Source: Ophioceras dolichostomum
Taxonomy: Eukaryota > Ascomycota > Sordariomycetes > Magnaporthales > Ophioceraceae
Direction: 5' to 3'
NCBI GenBank assembly: GCA_003049485.1
Contig: PYST01000397.1
Span: 1 to 32,393, forward strand
Length of the DNA: 32,393 nucleotides
Position numbers and translations under genes: made by a program. Position 1 is the stretch's first letter; the number at the start of each line of letters is the position of its first letter. Below are positions 1-11,280 of the stretch, one piece after another. The notes beneath the pieces were generated by a model. It ran no database searches. It was not told where the DNA came from and saw nothing but the letters and a program-made list of their open reading frames with translations.

Positions 1-17
1 CACACACACACACACAC
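1..17. repeat. (CA)n dinucleotide microsatellite
   Basis: Alternating CA covers the first 17 bases of the window. It is cut by the window edge, so its true length is unknown. Confidence 0.9.
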
Positions 18-756
18 TCACTGTGGAAGGTTCAGAGGTTCGGTTTATGTCCGATGAGGTCAACTTCCTCGTCACGCGCTCACTCAGGTGCAGGAACCTG
101 CCTACGTACCGCCGCCCGGCGCCCGTGTCCTGCGTTGGCGTCTTTACATTTTTTTTCTGGGGGGCATGGATTTCCTCCAGTTGATGCACGGAAGCTACTT
201 GTGCACTTTTTTTTTCTCCCTAGTTCTGTTCGCGTGAGTCGCACCGCTTGTCGGGGACAGCAAAGGGGATGGCGATGGGACCCGCCCCGCCGCCCCGTCA
301 GGCTGAAAAACCTCTCTACCCAACCCAACGCACCCACTTGTCGCGTGGCTCCTCCCTTGGTGCGCTGGCACCAGTGAACCAGTGAGCAGGGCGCCGAGCT
401 CAATCTATCTGTTGTCGTGCTTCTTTTTCCCGCTCACGCAAACCCCTGCACTGACAGATCGTGCCTGGGGCCCTCGTCTTCTGGGGCGAACGCCACGGCC
501 GGCCGGTCCCGCCGATTATGCCCCCTTTCTCTTGCTAGCATATGGATGTGGGCAGTCGTGTAAATGGATGGGTTGAGGTAGTTTCTGTCAAGCTCGGCGT
601 TGTCCATCTAGGTGCCTAGGTACCTACGATGTTGTCGATCATGTCACTGCAGAATGAACGAGTCCTATGCCGGGGCTCCGGTCCCGGATGGCGGCCTGCA
701 GTCGTGGAAGGACAGAGAAAAAAAATATAGTAGAAGCGCACCGAGCGAGAATGGTT

Positions 757-789
757 CCCAAGTTTTTCCCAAGTTTTTCCCAAGTTTTT
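757..789. repeat. 11-bp tandem repeat, three copies
   Basis: The unit CCCAAGTTTTT occurs three times head to tail without mismatch and is followed by a partial C. It lies in gene-free DNA and has no evident function. Confidence 0.9.
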
Positions 790-3070
790 CAACCTTCAGG
801 AACCATTCAGGGCCGTGGGAATACATCCCGCCTACCTCCAAGTCAGCTCATAGTCCATCCCACGCACGCATGGCGGGATGGGGGTGTGCTGTCAGAGAGA
901 AGTAAAGAACGAAAGAGAAAGAAACCCAAGACGGCAGGAGTACTGGCGTCAGCCGCCACCGCCGCCGACGTTGTCGTCGTGGATGATGACGATGGGTGAG
1001 CGGACTTGTCACTTGTTCCTTCCCCGAACGAGCTCGTATGCAGAACTGGTCGTCCTGAACAGGGAAATTGCCCACGCTTCTTCCTGGCCGGATGGAGATG
1101 CTTCCAACCAACCAAACATGCCGGACCAAGAAAATGGCAAAGAAAGGGAGTCCATCAAGAAAATGCCGCAAAGCTGTAACTTTTTTTTCTTTTTCTTGTC
1201 CGTATGTCTTCATTCTTTCATTTCCTGCTCGAAGATCAGATGTTGTGCAAGGAGTTTTTGTCTCCATCGTGAGAGCGCCTATTCGCTGTCATGTCTTGTT
1301 GCCCCCTCTGAGCCGGCCGGCGACGAAGGCGACGCCCCCCTTACCACCTCGCTCAGTGGTTGTTGTGCAAGTATGAACCCATTCAGGAGTAGCGAACACG
1401 ACAGCGGCGCCAGCGGACGGGCGAAGGGGGGACCACTCAGCAGGGCGTGAGGGAGCAGTGCAGAGACCTTGCTTCATTTTGCTGCGTGGAAGGGTATGTG
1501 GAAAGAAGTGTCAATTTCTCTTCGGCACTTTCCAGACTCTCCCCGCAACATCCCGAAAACGTTCGACAAGGGAAATTTGCAGATGATGGATGAGAGGAGC
1601 CGGCATTGGCCAGCAATTGGCAAGAAGCGGTCCAGCACAGACAGCCTCATGGCCAGCATAGTGCAGGGTCGAGAGGCTTCAGTTGCGGCTCGGATATACG
1701 CCCTGCTGAGCTGGTTTCTGGCTTCTTGCTGCTCGTACGTTTCTGGTCAGCCACACAGAGGAGGCACCCAAACGGTTGGCTGCGTTGCTGTCAGAATTTC
1801 AGAAATGTCACCACACTTCTCCTGTAAGTTGAAAGTCCGGGCTGGCACGAGACCTGGAGACTAAGACGTTTCCAGTGCGATTATTCCGTAAATGAGCTCC
1901 GATCTTCACCCGTAACCGTACCACTACCAGAAGGGAGAAACCGATGACTGACCGGCTGCATATTGGGAAAATTCGGGTTGGGCGGGTGAGCAAATCGAGT
2001 GGCCCAGGCCATTTCGAGTTGAGTTCTTTGTCCCAATGAGATGACAACGGAGATGCGAATGCAGCCCGCCATTTTGCTCCCTGACTGACAGCCACACAGG
2101 TCAGGACGGGCGGGCCTGCTTTGCTTGGCTTGGCTCAACATCAATCGAAAAAGAAAATGCCACGCAGTGGGTTCGCGTCGGGGGAGCAGCAGCGTCCAGT
2201 CAGGCCTCAACAGGTCGTCCGGCAAATTGCAGAGATTGGGTGGTTGTGGTTGTTAACGGGCCACCACCATGCACGCGCAACGCAGAGTTGCTGTTAGTAC
2301 TGGTGCATTGCATGAAATGATGGACCAGCCAGCCAAACGGACACCAGCTTCCTTCGCTACTTGGTGCTGAGTGCGACGACCGCCCGGATGTCGGCCCCTG
2401 TCGGGAAGACGAACAGAACGCCGACGCCGGTTTCCTCCTCTTGTTTCAATCTCTTCGTCTTGCTTCATCCGCCTTCTGCTTCATGCCTTGTTTCTCTAGT
2501 CCTCTCTTCGGAGTGATCGATCGAACGAACGGCCTTGGTCGCCTGCTGTGCGAGACAGAGGATGAGATGGAGGAAATAATAGAGTTGAGGCCCGGACTTG
2601 GACTTGGACTTCAGAAGAAAGGACCTGGCCCTGGCCACTGGCCATAGTTATGCTGGCCACCTCACCCGGTCCAGTCGCCCGACCGCGACCCCGTGCACGC
2701 CCTAGTTCATCCAGCCCTTTCCCCGCGACTTGAGGAGGGCAGGGCCGGCCAGGCGGTCGGGGGAACGGTGCCCTCTGCCTGGTTGGTGTGGATTGGTGGA
2801 GAGTGAACCACCACCCACCACTGGCACCCGTATTCATATCGAGGCATGAGGAGGATGCGTGGATGCCTTTGGAAGTGTGGAGTGCGAGAGTCCCTAGAGT
2901 GCGTGGCTCTGCATGCCCGTATAGTACTAGAGCGGCTGTAGAAGCAGCCTAAGGCCCCCCATCCGAGGTCCAGCAGTAACGCTCATTGGCGCCATGGAGC
3001 AAGTCTCCCGGGCTTTCAGGTCGATGATGCCTGAGAGGGAGGGAAAAAGCGGAGAGCGACGCAGCAGGTG

Positions 3071-3115
3071 TGGGTGGTGGTGCACTGTGGTGGTGGTGGT
3101 GATGGTGGTGGGTGG
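3071..3115. repeat. GGT/TGG-rich imperfect trinucleotide repeat
   Basis: A G/T-only purine-rich run of GGT and TGG units is interrupted by CAC and GAT. It creates His- and Pro-rich frames on the opposite strand, which explains several spurious open frames here. Confidence 0.8.
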
Positions 3116-4037
3116 CCTGGGGATGGTGGGCTGGGCGGCGGACAACGGCTTGAGCGGCGTGAGCGGACAGTTCTTTCAGGTCCAGATCTGTTCGTTGACG
3201 AGGACTGGAGCTGTAAAAATGTGGGCTGTGGCAATTGTGGGCCACTTTACAGGTACCGCACGCCCCAAAATTCTCCAATTACAGGGCGTTGGAATGTCAT
3301 TGCTGCAGCGTTATGGTCCCACGCGAAGAAACTCCAGACAGTCCAGATCAGCGCTCTTTCGTACGCTGGGTGTCTGGCCCATTGTGTTGTGGCCACGCCC
3401 CCCCTGTCTTCCTCTCCCCCTTCCCGCTCCCCCGCTCCATTAAGCCAGCAAGCTCAGCAGGCGGGCGGGGGGCGTCGTGTTCTCCCCGGCTTCCGGCTTC
3501 TAAGCTATGACAAGTGGCAACGGTACCAACCGCAACAGCACTTGTCGCCCATCTCCGCCCTGTCTCCAGGGCAGGTATCAGCAGGGGTGTGGCATTAAAA
3601 CATGCGGGATATGTGGGCGGAGAGCAGACGCCAGAATCAAGCCGATTCACACTCCGACGTGTGTAGGTTCCAAGGTTGGTACCTACCACGCTTGGTACTG
3701 GTAGACAGACCCCCGTCATCTGTTTTCGACTGCATGTCTGCATGTGCGTGTTGGGATGGTGTGGCAGGAGCCTGATTGATAAACAAGCACGTCCATCTCT
3801 CACTCCCCATTGCCTCTCTCTTGCCTCCTCTCTCACCACCACCAGCAGCGTCACCACTTGAACCTGTTGCCTAAATCAGCCACCGTATTTCACTTAGACG
3901 ACCAGCTTGCTTTCCTGCCCTGGCCTTCACTTGCTTCCTTCCCATCAACCACATAGCTTACATCGGAGCTTGGCCAGATCTCGGTCGTCATCACCACCTG
4001 CGAGCAGCAGCAGCGGCAGCATTACGCAGCAGCTGAG

Positions 4038-4565
4038 ATGTCTTCGTCACGCAGCTCAGAGTACCGCCACATGCAGAGGAGGGATTCCTCGTCCAGCACC
4101 AAGAGGAGGCCACGGCTTCTTCGGGCCTCCGCTACCGAGCCGTCGTTGACAGCGTCGAACGCCAGCCGTGGTGTCCTCGCCAACCCCCAGTCCAGCCGAC
4201 GGGCGACTGACATCCTCAACCGGATGGCCTTCGCTGGTGGCTCGTCCCCAGATTCCCTCTACAGGGGATCCTCACCACCCGCCGGCGAGAGCATGCTCTA
4301 CGACAGGATGGAGAGGATGCGGGCCGACGAGCTCTGTTCGTCCCCGACGTCGACAGGCGATGCCCTTGACGACCTCTGCGCCCGACCTCGTGTGTTCTAC
4401 CTCTCCCGACCCACCGGCTCATATGACGACTATCTAACGCCATCATCGTACCCAGACAACTCCGACCGCTACTTCAGCTTCCCCAGCTTCGACACCTGGG
4501 ACCCGGAGGGCTGCCAGGATGGGGAGAAGGTCGTTAGCGGGGGTACCGCCAAGTCTACCGGATGA
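4038..4565 (+). CDS. Hypothetical disordered Ser/Arg-rich protein
   Basis: I do not recognise this protein. The single-exon frame encodes 175 residues from an ATG in the context GCTGAGATGTC. The N-terminal half is rich in Ser and Arg (SSRSSEYR, RRDSSSSTKRRPR at about 3-27), with RRATDILNRMAF at about 53-64. The C-terminal half is rich in Pro, Tyr, Asp and aromatic residues (PSSYPDNSDRYFSFPSFDTW at about 135-155). There is no signal peptide, membrane segment or cysteine framework. A short DRMERMRADEL stretch could be helical. Support for a real gene comes from third-position GC bias, which its flanks lack, and from the CT/CACCAC-rich upstream region. The 3' end is uncertain because a GTCGTT donor-like site near 4530 could splice to an unseen exon. 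Most likely a lineage-restricted fungal protein. Confidence 0.5.
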   Translation: MSSSRSSEYRHMQRRDSSSSTKRRPRLLRASATEPSLTASNASRGVLANPQSSRRATDILNRMAFAGGSSPDSLYRGSSPPAGESMLYDRMERMRADELCSSPTSTGDALDDLCARPRVFYLSRPTGSYDDYLTPSSYPDNSDRYFSFPSFDTWDPEGCQDGEKVVSGGTAKSTG

Positions 4566-5033
4566 ACAGCAGCAACAACGACACGGCGCAGACGAGCAAT
4601 AACGACGTTACGATTTTAACGACGAAAATGATAATGCCGTTGGGTGTATTTTGCTTCCCGGATTTAGCTGGCTGGCGAAGGGGCATTTTCCATTCCAAGC
4701 ATCGTCTTGTCTGGGGCGGCGGAGTATGAGTTCATCGTCGTCGCCTTACAGACTGACGATCGGTCACATCGAACACAAAAGCACCTATGTCACCCACACA
4801 CGAACACGAACCCTCTCACCAACACCCACCACCCGCACACGGGGAAGGAGTTTTCTGAGGCACCGCACGAGCAGCTCCGAGCCGAGATCAGGTTCCCCCG
4901 TCGACAACTACCCCTTCCTCACACAGCGGAGCAAGCCGAGCGAAGGGGGGTCGCGATCTTCGATCGCGGGTCGGACGGACGGACCAACTGGGGTGGACAT
5001 GTACTCCCACATTGGACACAAATGTCCCCCACC

Positions 5034-5051
5034 AGAGAGAGAGAGAGAGAA
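5034..5051. repeat. (GA)n microsatellite
   Basis: An uninterrupted run of about nine GA units lies in the non-coding DNA downstream of the hypothetical gene. Confidence 0.85.
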
Positions 5052-6509
5052 ACACTTTCCTGTACAATAGCAGTGCATCACCGCCGTCCACATCGCTACG
5101 AGACGTGGGTGAGGACGTGAGGGGAACAGCAACACACAGGGAGAAGGGGAGGGGTGTGATGATGGGCATGTAACAATGGAGATCTCGCACGCGAGGTAAC
5201 AAGGGTGCGGGAAGGGGGACGAGGGGTATGACGAGTGCTCCGAGGGGCATCTCTCCCTCTCCTCCCCCAATAATTAACGACAGCAAACTACCTAATACAG
5301 AGTAACACACTTGTGTCGACCAACTCTCTTCTTGACCATCTTCTGATTCCTTTTCCTTGTTACCAGGCTGTCCAAGTCCCGGACTCGCCCAGAGTTTGGT
5401 CTTGGACCTGTGTGCCTGTGTCCGTCAATCAATCCGTCAATGACGCTAGTGGCTAGCGTGGTGGTAGTAGCCCGTGGGCTGGATGGAAGCGGGTCTACCG
5501 GGCACCTCCCCGACTGGGTCCCAAGGTCCCGAGAGGGATATCGGTGAGGACGGGGGGCAGAAACAACGAAAACAACGAAAACGATAGTTGTGTCGTCAAC
5601 AAGGAAGCGGTCAAGGAAGGTTCTCTCGTCTAGCCAGCCAGCAGACCGACAAAGCTAGGTTCGGTGGAGCCTATTTTTCGCCCGTATGTACTCTTCTGCA
5701 ACTTTACTACCAAATGCCTCGTCGGCTTCGCTGGCTGTGCAGTTAGTGGAGTAAACTCACCCCGGCGGTGATGGGGCCGACGAAGTCCGTTTCCTGCACG
5801 GTCCTGACCGACCCGGCACGGATCGATAACCAGTAACCAAAAAAGGCGGTAAGAGCAAAGAGAGCAAAAGGGGGATCATCGAGATTGTGCTGCTCTCCCG
5901 AGCGAAGCAATATGAGCTTGTTCGCTTGCTGTTTGGGGAAGAGATAGTCATAGCCCTGTCACATTTCAGCATGCGAGGGATGGTTTGGGAGAGCCAACGC
6001 TGGTTTCACCCAACGAGAGGAGGAACCTTGGCCGACGTAGGAGGAGTGCAATGAAGGTGCAGAGGGTGACACGGACTGAGAGGGCGTAGTGTCATGGCAT
6101 CGCAGACAGACTTCATCAACTTGGCCTTGATGATTGTCCAAGAAGCCCAACCTGCGGCCCGGGATGCCTGCAGCCGTTCCATGACGACAACACGGAGAAG
6201 TCTGGGGTCAGGTGCCAGCTGAAAAGAACCCAGATGTGGTGCTTGCTTCAAGCTGTGTGGCACACCTGTGGAAAATGATTGGAATGAGGCATCATGAGAT
6301 TCGACAGCCCGCGTCCGAGTATATCGGTGAAGGACCGGAGGAGCCGAGTGAAATCCCAACGTCCAATCTAATGGCTTTTGGAACAGCTGGTGGCGATGAC
6401 GGTGGTGAGAGACGAGAGACCGCGTGACCGCAACAACATGAGATGCGGATGCCTGAGGGGCAGTCTTATCTTATCAACGACACTTGGACCTGCTCTCTTT
6501 GGGTTCGAG

Positions 6510-6532
6510 AGCCCTAATTCCGAGTAGCCAAT
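6510..6532 (+). promoter_or_regulatory. AGCCCTAA element and CCAAT box upstream of rps1
   Basis: AGCCCTAA occurs at 6510-6517, about 200 bases before the start codon, and CCAAT at 6528-6532. Telo-box-like ARCCCTAA sites bound by Tbf1-type factors are known in ribosomal protein gene promoters of several ascomycetes, and CCAAT boxes are common in fungal promoters. The role here is inferred from sequence and position alone. A single octamer can occur by chance. Confidence 0.35.
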
Positions 6533-6720
6533 CAAGTGCCTCAGCTCGGAGCCGCCCGACCCACTCCGATTATTCCGGGTGCACATTCTACTGAGGTCTC
6601 CCACAAGAATTTTGTTGCCATTCAAACCATACTGATAGCCTACCGCCGGAGAGCACCACCGCAACAACAACCGTCCTTTATTCGCACAATTGTCAACCGC
6701 CGAGACAAGTGCGTGCAAAG

Positions 6721-8049
6721 ATGGCTGTCGGAAAGTACGCGATCGCATTACCCTCTCCCATTCCCGCCTTCGAATCGACGGAATCGATGATGGGCTTCGA
6801 GAGCAGGCACAGGAGCAAGACAACGTGGGGTACGGCTTGACTGACCTGGATATTTTCCCTCGCTGTGTAGGAACAAGAGATTGTCGAAGGGAAAGAAAGG
6901 CCTCAAGAAGAAGGCCCAGGACCCCTTTGCCCGCAAGGACTGGTACGGCATCAAGGTTAGTCGGCAACCTTTGATCTCAGCGAAGCCTTAGGTGGAGTCG
7001 AGGGGAGGGGGAGACATGTTTTACTGATATTTCGCTCCGAGAACAGGCGCCCGCTCCTTTCAACATCCGAGAGTAAGCCATCCAGGGACCCCGATATATG
7101 TACTTTCCGGTCGCTACGAATCGTGAATCGATGAGTCCGAAGACGACCGAAAGAGGCACCTCCGACCGTGCCGTATCAAGATTACGAGCTCGCTCAAAGA
7201 CTAACCTTTCCCTCCCTGCATCAGTGTCGGCAAGACCCTCGTCAACCGGACGACCGGTCTGAAGAACGCGAACGACGCCCTCAAGGGCCGCATCTTCGAG
7301 GTTTCCCTGGCCGATCTGCAGAAGGACGAGGACCACGCGTTCCGCAAGATCAAGCTCCGGGTGGACGAGGTCCAGGGCAAGAACTGCCTGACCAACTTCC
7401 ACGGCCTGGACTTCACCTCGGACAAGCTGCGTTCGCTGGTCCGCAAGTGGCAGACTCTGATCGAGGCCAACGTCACGGTCAAGACCACCGACGAGTACCT
7501 GCTCCGCCTGTTCGCCATCGCCTTCACCAAGCGCCGCCCCAACCAGATCAAGAAGACCACCTACGCCGCCTCGTCCCAGATCCGCGCCATCCGGAGGAAG
7601 ATGGCCGAGATCATCCAGCGCGAGGCCTCGAGCTGCACCCTGCAGCAGCTCACCTCCAAGCTGATCCCAGAGGTTATCGGCCGCGAGATCGAGAAGGCTA
7701 CCCAGGGCATCTACCCCCTGCAGAACGTACGTGTTTCGCCTCTGTTCTGCGGCTCGGCTGTTGCATACCTCTTGCTTTCTTGTCCCCTTATTTGCATCCC
7801 TCCTAATTTTCAGCTTTACGACTATTGCCCGCGAACCGAGTAGTTTCGTGCAAGTATCTTGGTCACCTGACGAATTACTGACCTTGTGTCCCGCTCATTC
7901 TACAGGTCCACATCCGCAAGGTGAAGCTGCTGAAGCAACCCAAGTTCGACCTGGGCTCGCTGCTTGCCCTGCACGGCGAGCAGACCACAGACGAGCAAGG
8001 CCTTAAGGTCGAGCGGGAGTTCAAGGAGCGGGTTCTGGAGGAGGTTTGA
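6721..8049 (+). CDS. rps1: 40S ribosomal protein eS1 (Rps1/S3Ae)
   Basis: Structural protein of the small ribosomal subunit in the cytosol. Five exons splice cleanly: 6721-6734, 6871-6955, 7047-7072, 7225-7726 and 7906-8049, together 771 nt and 256 residues, matching the roughly 255-residue yeast protein. The N-terminus MAVGKNKRLSKGKKGLKKKA and the segments DPFARKDWYGIKAPAPFNIR, VGKTLVNRT, LTNFHGLDFTSDKLRSLVRK, FAIAFTKRRPNQ and VHIRKVKLLKQPKFD are those of eukaryotic eS1. The first exon is only 14 nt and the third only 26 nt. Introns of 136, 91, 152 and 179 nt start with GTACGC, GTTAGT, GTAAGC and GTACGT. The long fourth exon is strongly GC-biased at third positions, as expected for a highly expressed gene. 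Identification is very secure. Confidence 0.97.
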
Positions 8050-8813
8050 GCGATTTTCAAAAAAGGATATAAAGGGCCTCTTGTTCATCTGGTAAGGGAA
8101 CTGGCATGGGGGGTGTCTCATGATGGTCTTTTTTTCGTTCTTTTTTTGATCGGAAGCAATACCTCTCTTCTTTTCTTAGTTCCTGGTGTCATGGGGGGCG
8201 CGTTCTCAATGTTTTTAACCTCGATTTTTTATGTCCTCTTTTCATTTTTTGATCTTGCATTTTGGCGTGGCACAGAGACGACCACGTCTTTCCCTCAAGA
8301 GGCGCAAACCAAACCTATGACAGTGGAATAAAAAAGAAAGAAATGGATTGCAACACAGGCGAGACAGAGGACTACGAGGCTGTAGCCTGCCACCACCACC
8401 CACTAGGTCTGCCACACTTGATGGATGAACAAGTGCCGTGAGCCTGCCTTTAGCGTGTGGACGGTCTACATTCCACGATGCCAGATTCTGACTCCTCTGA
8501 TAAAAGTAAGGACTGGTCGGTCCTTTAGCGCGCCCCTTGGCCTGGCCGGTGTACGGGCTCAACGCCATCGCAACGCTTGTGAGTCCGGCGCCCGATTGCC
8601 ACACGAGATTACGAGGAGGCTGGCGGTGACGATTAAATGATGGAGATGATGGACGTTGTGCTGGGTCGTACTTACCCTAGATAGACGGATGAGTGCCCGC
8701 TAGGCAAGAGCTTCCCTCTCTCGCCACCACTACGTAGGTGTAGCGGAAAGGACTGGTGCCGTCGGGCTCGATCTTTCCTTTACCAATTCCCAGCAACAGA
8801 ACGAGATAATGAG

Positions 8814-8844
8814 TACCTTAGGTACCTACCTACCTACAGGTAGG
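8814..8844. repeat. TAGGTACC / CCTACCTACC cluster
   Basis: TACC and its complement GGTA are arranged as a partly palindromic cluster (TTAGGTACCTACCTACCTAC followed by AGGTAGG). This is the longest of seven such sites in the window, all in non-coding DNA. Confidence 0.75.
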
Positions 8845-9101
8845 ATCATTATCTCTTTAGTTTTTGTTGTCTTGCTTAATGTTCCTAATACCTCTATATC
8901 ATCTTGACCTGCCCGTCTCTCTACGGTAACTCCCATCAAACAGTCTGTCTAAGCAAATATCATTTCCTTGAGCCACTGCTCTCTGCCCCTGTTCCTCCTC
9001 AGCCTACGCTCCAAGAACTACTCCGTCCCAAAATCTTCGGGAGGTTAGGCCAACCGCTCGCGCCCGCGTGAGTTGAGTCTTCAGACCAACCAGGGGCGAA
9101 G

Positions 9102-9131
9102 GCGACGAAGACGACGACGACGACGACGACG
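9102..9131. repeat. (GAC)n trinucleotide repeat
   Basis: Seven uninterrupted GAC units (9110-9130), preceded by two imperfect ones, lie in the upstream intergenic region of the Rab gene. Confidence 0.85.
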
Positions 9132-9841
9132 TCTCGAGACGGAAAGAGGTGGCGGGAATAAACACCAACTGAATGTCGGTTCGTTTTCATCCCTTATTAT
9201 CGTCCAGGTTAATCATGGTTGCCCCTCGCTGCCTGCTGTTGGTTATTACCCCAACCCAGCCCAACCACGCGTCATAGACCACCCAAGCACTTGCAAGCTC
9301 CAGCGGCATTGTTGGGTCATGGGGCCTGTTTCTCCCCTCATAATTTCCCTGGTCGGGCATCGAAACGTTGATGGGTCTAACTAATGGTGTCTTACAGTGA
9401 ATCAGGCGTCCACTACTACTCACTCCCTTGCGCTATTGACCTTTTTATTCGCTCTCGCTTGCCTTTTTCGGCTTTTAAAATTTGTATCTCTTCCATTTCT
9501 TTACTGCTACGTCTCCTAGACGATAGAAGTTACTGAGTGGTGCATTTTGCAAGTCGCTATTCGTTTCTCTTTTCTTTCATTTTTTCTTATTTTTATTTTT
9601 AGTCGCTGGCTCTCATGGACGACGTTGAATAGTGATTGCGGCTGGTGTGCGTCTCGAAGCGCGAAAGAAAAGGTCCCCGAACTCAACATCAGGCCGAGAC
9701 CCCGATTCAATTTTTAAGAGAGACCTGGCCAGCCGATGAGGGCCCACCTTCGACGAATCTCCTAGTTTATTCATTTTTCTTTTTATCCTTCACCCTACTC
9801 CGCTTCTAGGAGAAGGACGGGGTCACCAATATTCCCGGACT

Positions 9842-10896
9842 ATGGCATCAGAAGACTCACTCCCGACTTTGAAGCTGCTCTTAGTCGGGTCATCTAATGT
9901 TGGGAAGTCCGCTTGTGAGTGACACATCCCGCGCCGACCTCCTCAAAACTCATCAAACTGCGAGAGATCCCCGAAGACTGACTTAAACAAAAACCCGCTC
10001 CTAAAATGATGGGGGACGCTGTTTCGGAATCTTTGCAGTATTGATGAGATATTGCGATGACCAGTTTGAGCCAGAGTCTGCCACAGCAACCATTGGCATC
10101 GACTTCAAGGTTTGTTGTTTGCTGCCTCCGCCTAGCTCACACGCACCGGCTGGCTCGCAAATGGATGGGCCGGAAGAGATTGTCTTGAACCCGAAACCAC
10201 TATGTCGGCCAAGAGACACATCAGGAGAGGATGTTGTTGCTCACATATGTGCCTGGACTAACACGGTTGGTAATATGAGCAGATTAAGAGGTTATCGGTG
10301 CGAGGGAAGGCGTACCGGTTGACCCTTTTTGACACGGTACGTCCTCCGGTTCCTGTTCTGTTCTTCATAGCTCTATGAAAGGTTCCAGCAGAAGAAAAGC
10401 CCCCCGACCACCTCACTGACAGCGTTATGCCCTCTGACGTGTTTTGGGGCTTCTTTCTCTATGTATACAGGCGGGACAAGAAAGGTTCCGCACGCTGTCG
10501 ACAAGCTACTACCGCGGCGCGCACGGCGTGATACTGGCGTACGACATCTCGAGCCGCAAGTCCTTCACGGACATGGAGAAGTGGTTCGATGAGGTCGAGT
10601 CCAATACGGTGCCCGAGGTGGCGCTCTACCTGGTCGGCACCAAGCTCGACAAGGCCGCGACGAGCCGCGAGGTCGAGACCGAGGAGGGCAGGGCCCTGGC
10701 CGAGTCGCACGGCGCCCTGTTTTGCGAGGCCAGCGCCAAGACGCGCGAGAACGTCAGGAAGCCGTTCGTCGAGATCGTGAACCGCATCGTGCAGGACTCG
10801 GCGCTGCTGACGAAGGCGTCGTCCAGCCGGAACATGGGCACCATCACGGTCGGATCGACGGCGGGGGGGGAGAACTACTCTGCTTGTCCTTGTTGA
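9842..10896 (+). CDS. Rab18/RabC-family small GTPase
   Basis: Membrane-associated GTPase of the Rab family. Rab18 members act on ER, lipid-droplet and Golgi membranes. Exons 9842-9914, 10039-10109, 10283-10336 and 10471-10896 give 207 residues with all junctions in frame. Visible motifs are the P-loop GSSNVGKS (16-23), switch I Thr42 in TIGIDFK, DTAGQERFRTL with catalytic Gln69, TKLD (123-126) and SAK (154-156). SAKTRENV, YYRGAHGVILAYD and the short C-terminus are typical of the Rab18 group. The final residues Cys-Pro-Cys form a CXC geranylgeranylation motif, which confirms the stop codon choice. Oddities are Phe64 where Rabs have Trp (WDTAG), Thr123 where Rabs have Asn (NKxD), and Asn19 in the P-loop where Gly is usual. 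An eight-G run just before the tail makes the C-terminus sensitive to sequencing error. The subfamily assignment is less certain than the Rab family. Confidence 0.9.
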
Positions 10897-11280
10897 TATT
10901 CCCGACTGACCTACTACCCGCCTGTTCTCTCTTCGACTCTTTTTTCTTTTCGCTGCTTCTCTTCTGCTTCCGCACACCTCACTTGTAGACGCTACTGTTG
11001 CTGCCTGGCATGGGAGAGAATACACGACAACAATGATACCCGGGGCTTTCCTTGCTCTTCTTCCACTTTTCCTATCTTCTTTCCCCTCCCTTCTTCACCG
11101 GTCGGAGTTAACTGCTTATGAACGCGTGCAAGCCAGTATTCTGTTCAGGCTTATATTTCCGTGTTTTTTCTCCAGCGAGGACGGCTTTCCCGTCACACGG
11201 GCATCACGGGGAGGGATAATTATACATTGGAGTTCCTCATTCTATCCGCACATCGACGACCACCTGCGAAGCTGGTCTGT
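10897..11280. other. Short convergent intergenic region
   Basis: These 384 bases separate the 3' ends of the Rab gene and the alpha/beta hydrolase gene, which converge. The DNA is T/C-rich in its first half, as expected for fungal 3' UTRs. I see no gene. Confidence 0.6.

Larger units (their letters stand above)
1..4037. other. Gene-free 4 kb stretch
   Basis: I see no supportable gene here. Open frames on both strands are short (190 codons at most), overlap one another on opposite strands, begin at arbitrary codons and read as low-complexity or homopolymer-derived peptides without recognisable domains. The stretch holds a CA dinucleotide run at the left edge, an 11-bp triple repeat, a run of TTGGAC hexamers near 2595-2613, GGT-rich DNA and two copies of a GGTACCTA-type motif. 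The last 150 bases are rich in CT and CACCAC, as is common just upstream of fungal transcription starts, and probably belong to the 5' region of the gene at 4038. Confidence 0.6.
4566..6720. other. Intergenic region between hypothetical gene and rps1
   Basis: No gene is supported. The first part has AAC/GAC-rich DNA (4569-4625) and a GA microsatellite, and is probably the 3' region of the preceding gene. The middle shows repeated AACAACGAA units near 5560-5587. The right end is the promoter and leader of the ribosomal protein gene and carries an AGCCCTAA element and a CCAAT box. Frames of 60-199 codons on the minus strand have no domain or codon bias. Confidence 0.55.
8050..9841. other. Intergenic region between rps1 and the Rab gene
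   Basis: No gene is supported. The first 300 bases are T-rich and are probably the 3' UTR and terminator of rps1. The stretch includes a cluster of TACC/GGTA units at 8814-8844 and a GAC microsatellite. Its last 400 bases are T- and C-rich and probably form the promoter and leader of the Rab gene. Confidence 0.55.

Noticed and set aside
878..1450. 190-codon plus-strand frame in the left gene-free region
   Set aside because: It contains homopolymer-encoded Phe and Pro runs, overlaps two opposite-strand frames of similar length, and has no recognisable domain.
4888..5310. 140-codon minus-strand frame with hydrophobic N-terminus
   Set aside because: It spans the GA microsatellite and CT-rich DNA downstream of the gene at 4038. 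The hydrophobic character comes from T-rich composition, and no homologous feature is seen.
6500..6525. GGTTCGAGAGCCC resembling a tRNA B box
   Set aside because: No matching A box, acceptor stem or cloverleaf can be formed around it. No tRNA gene was found in the window.
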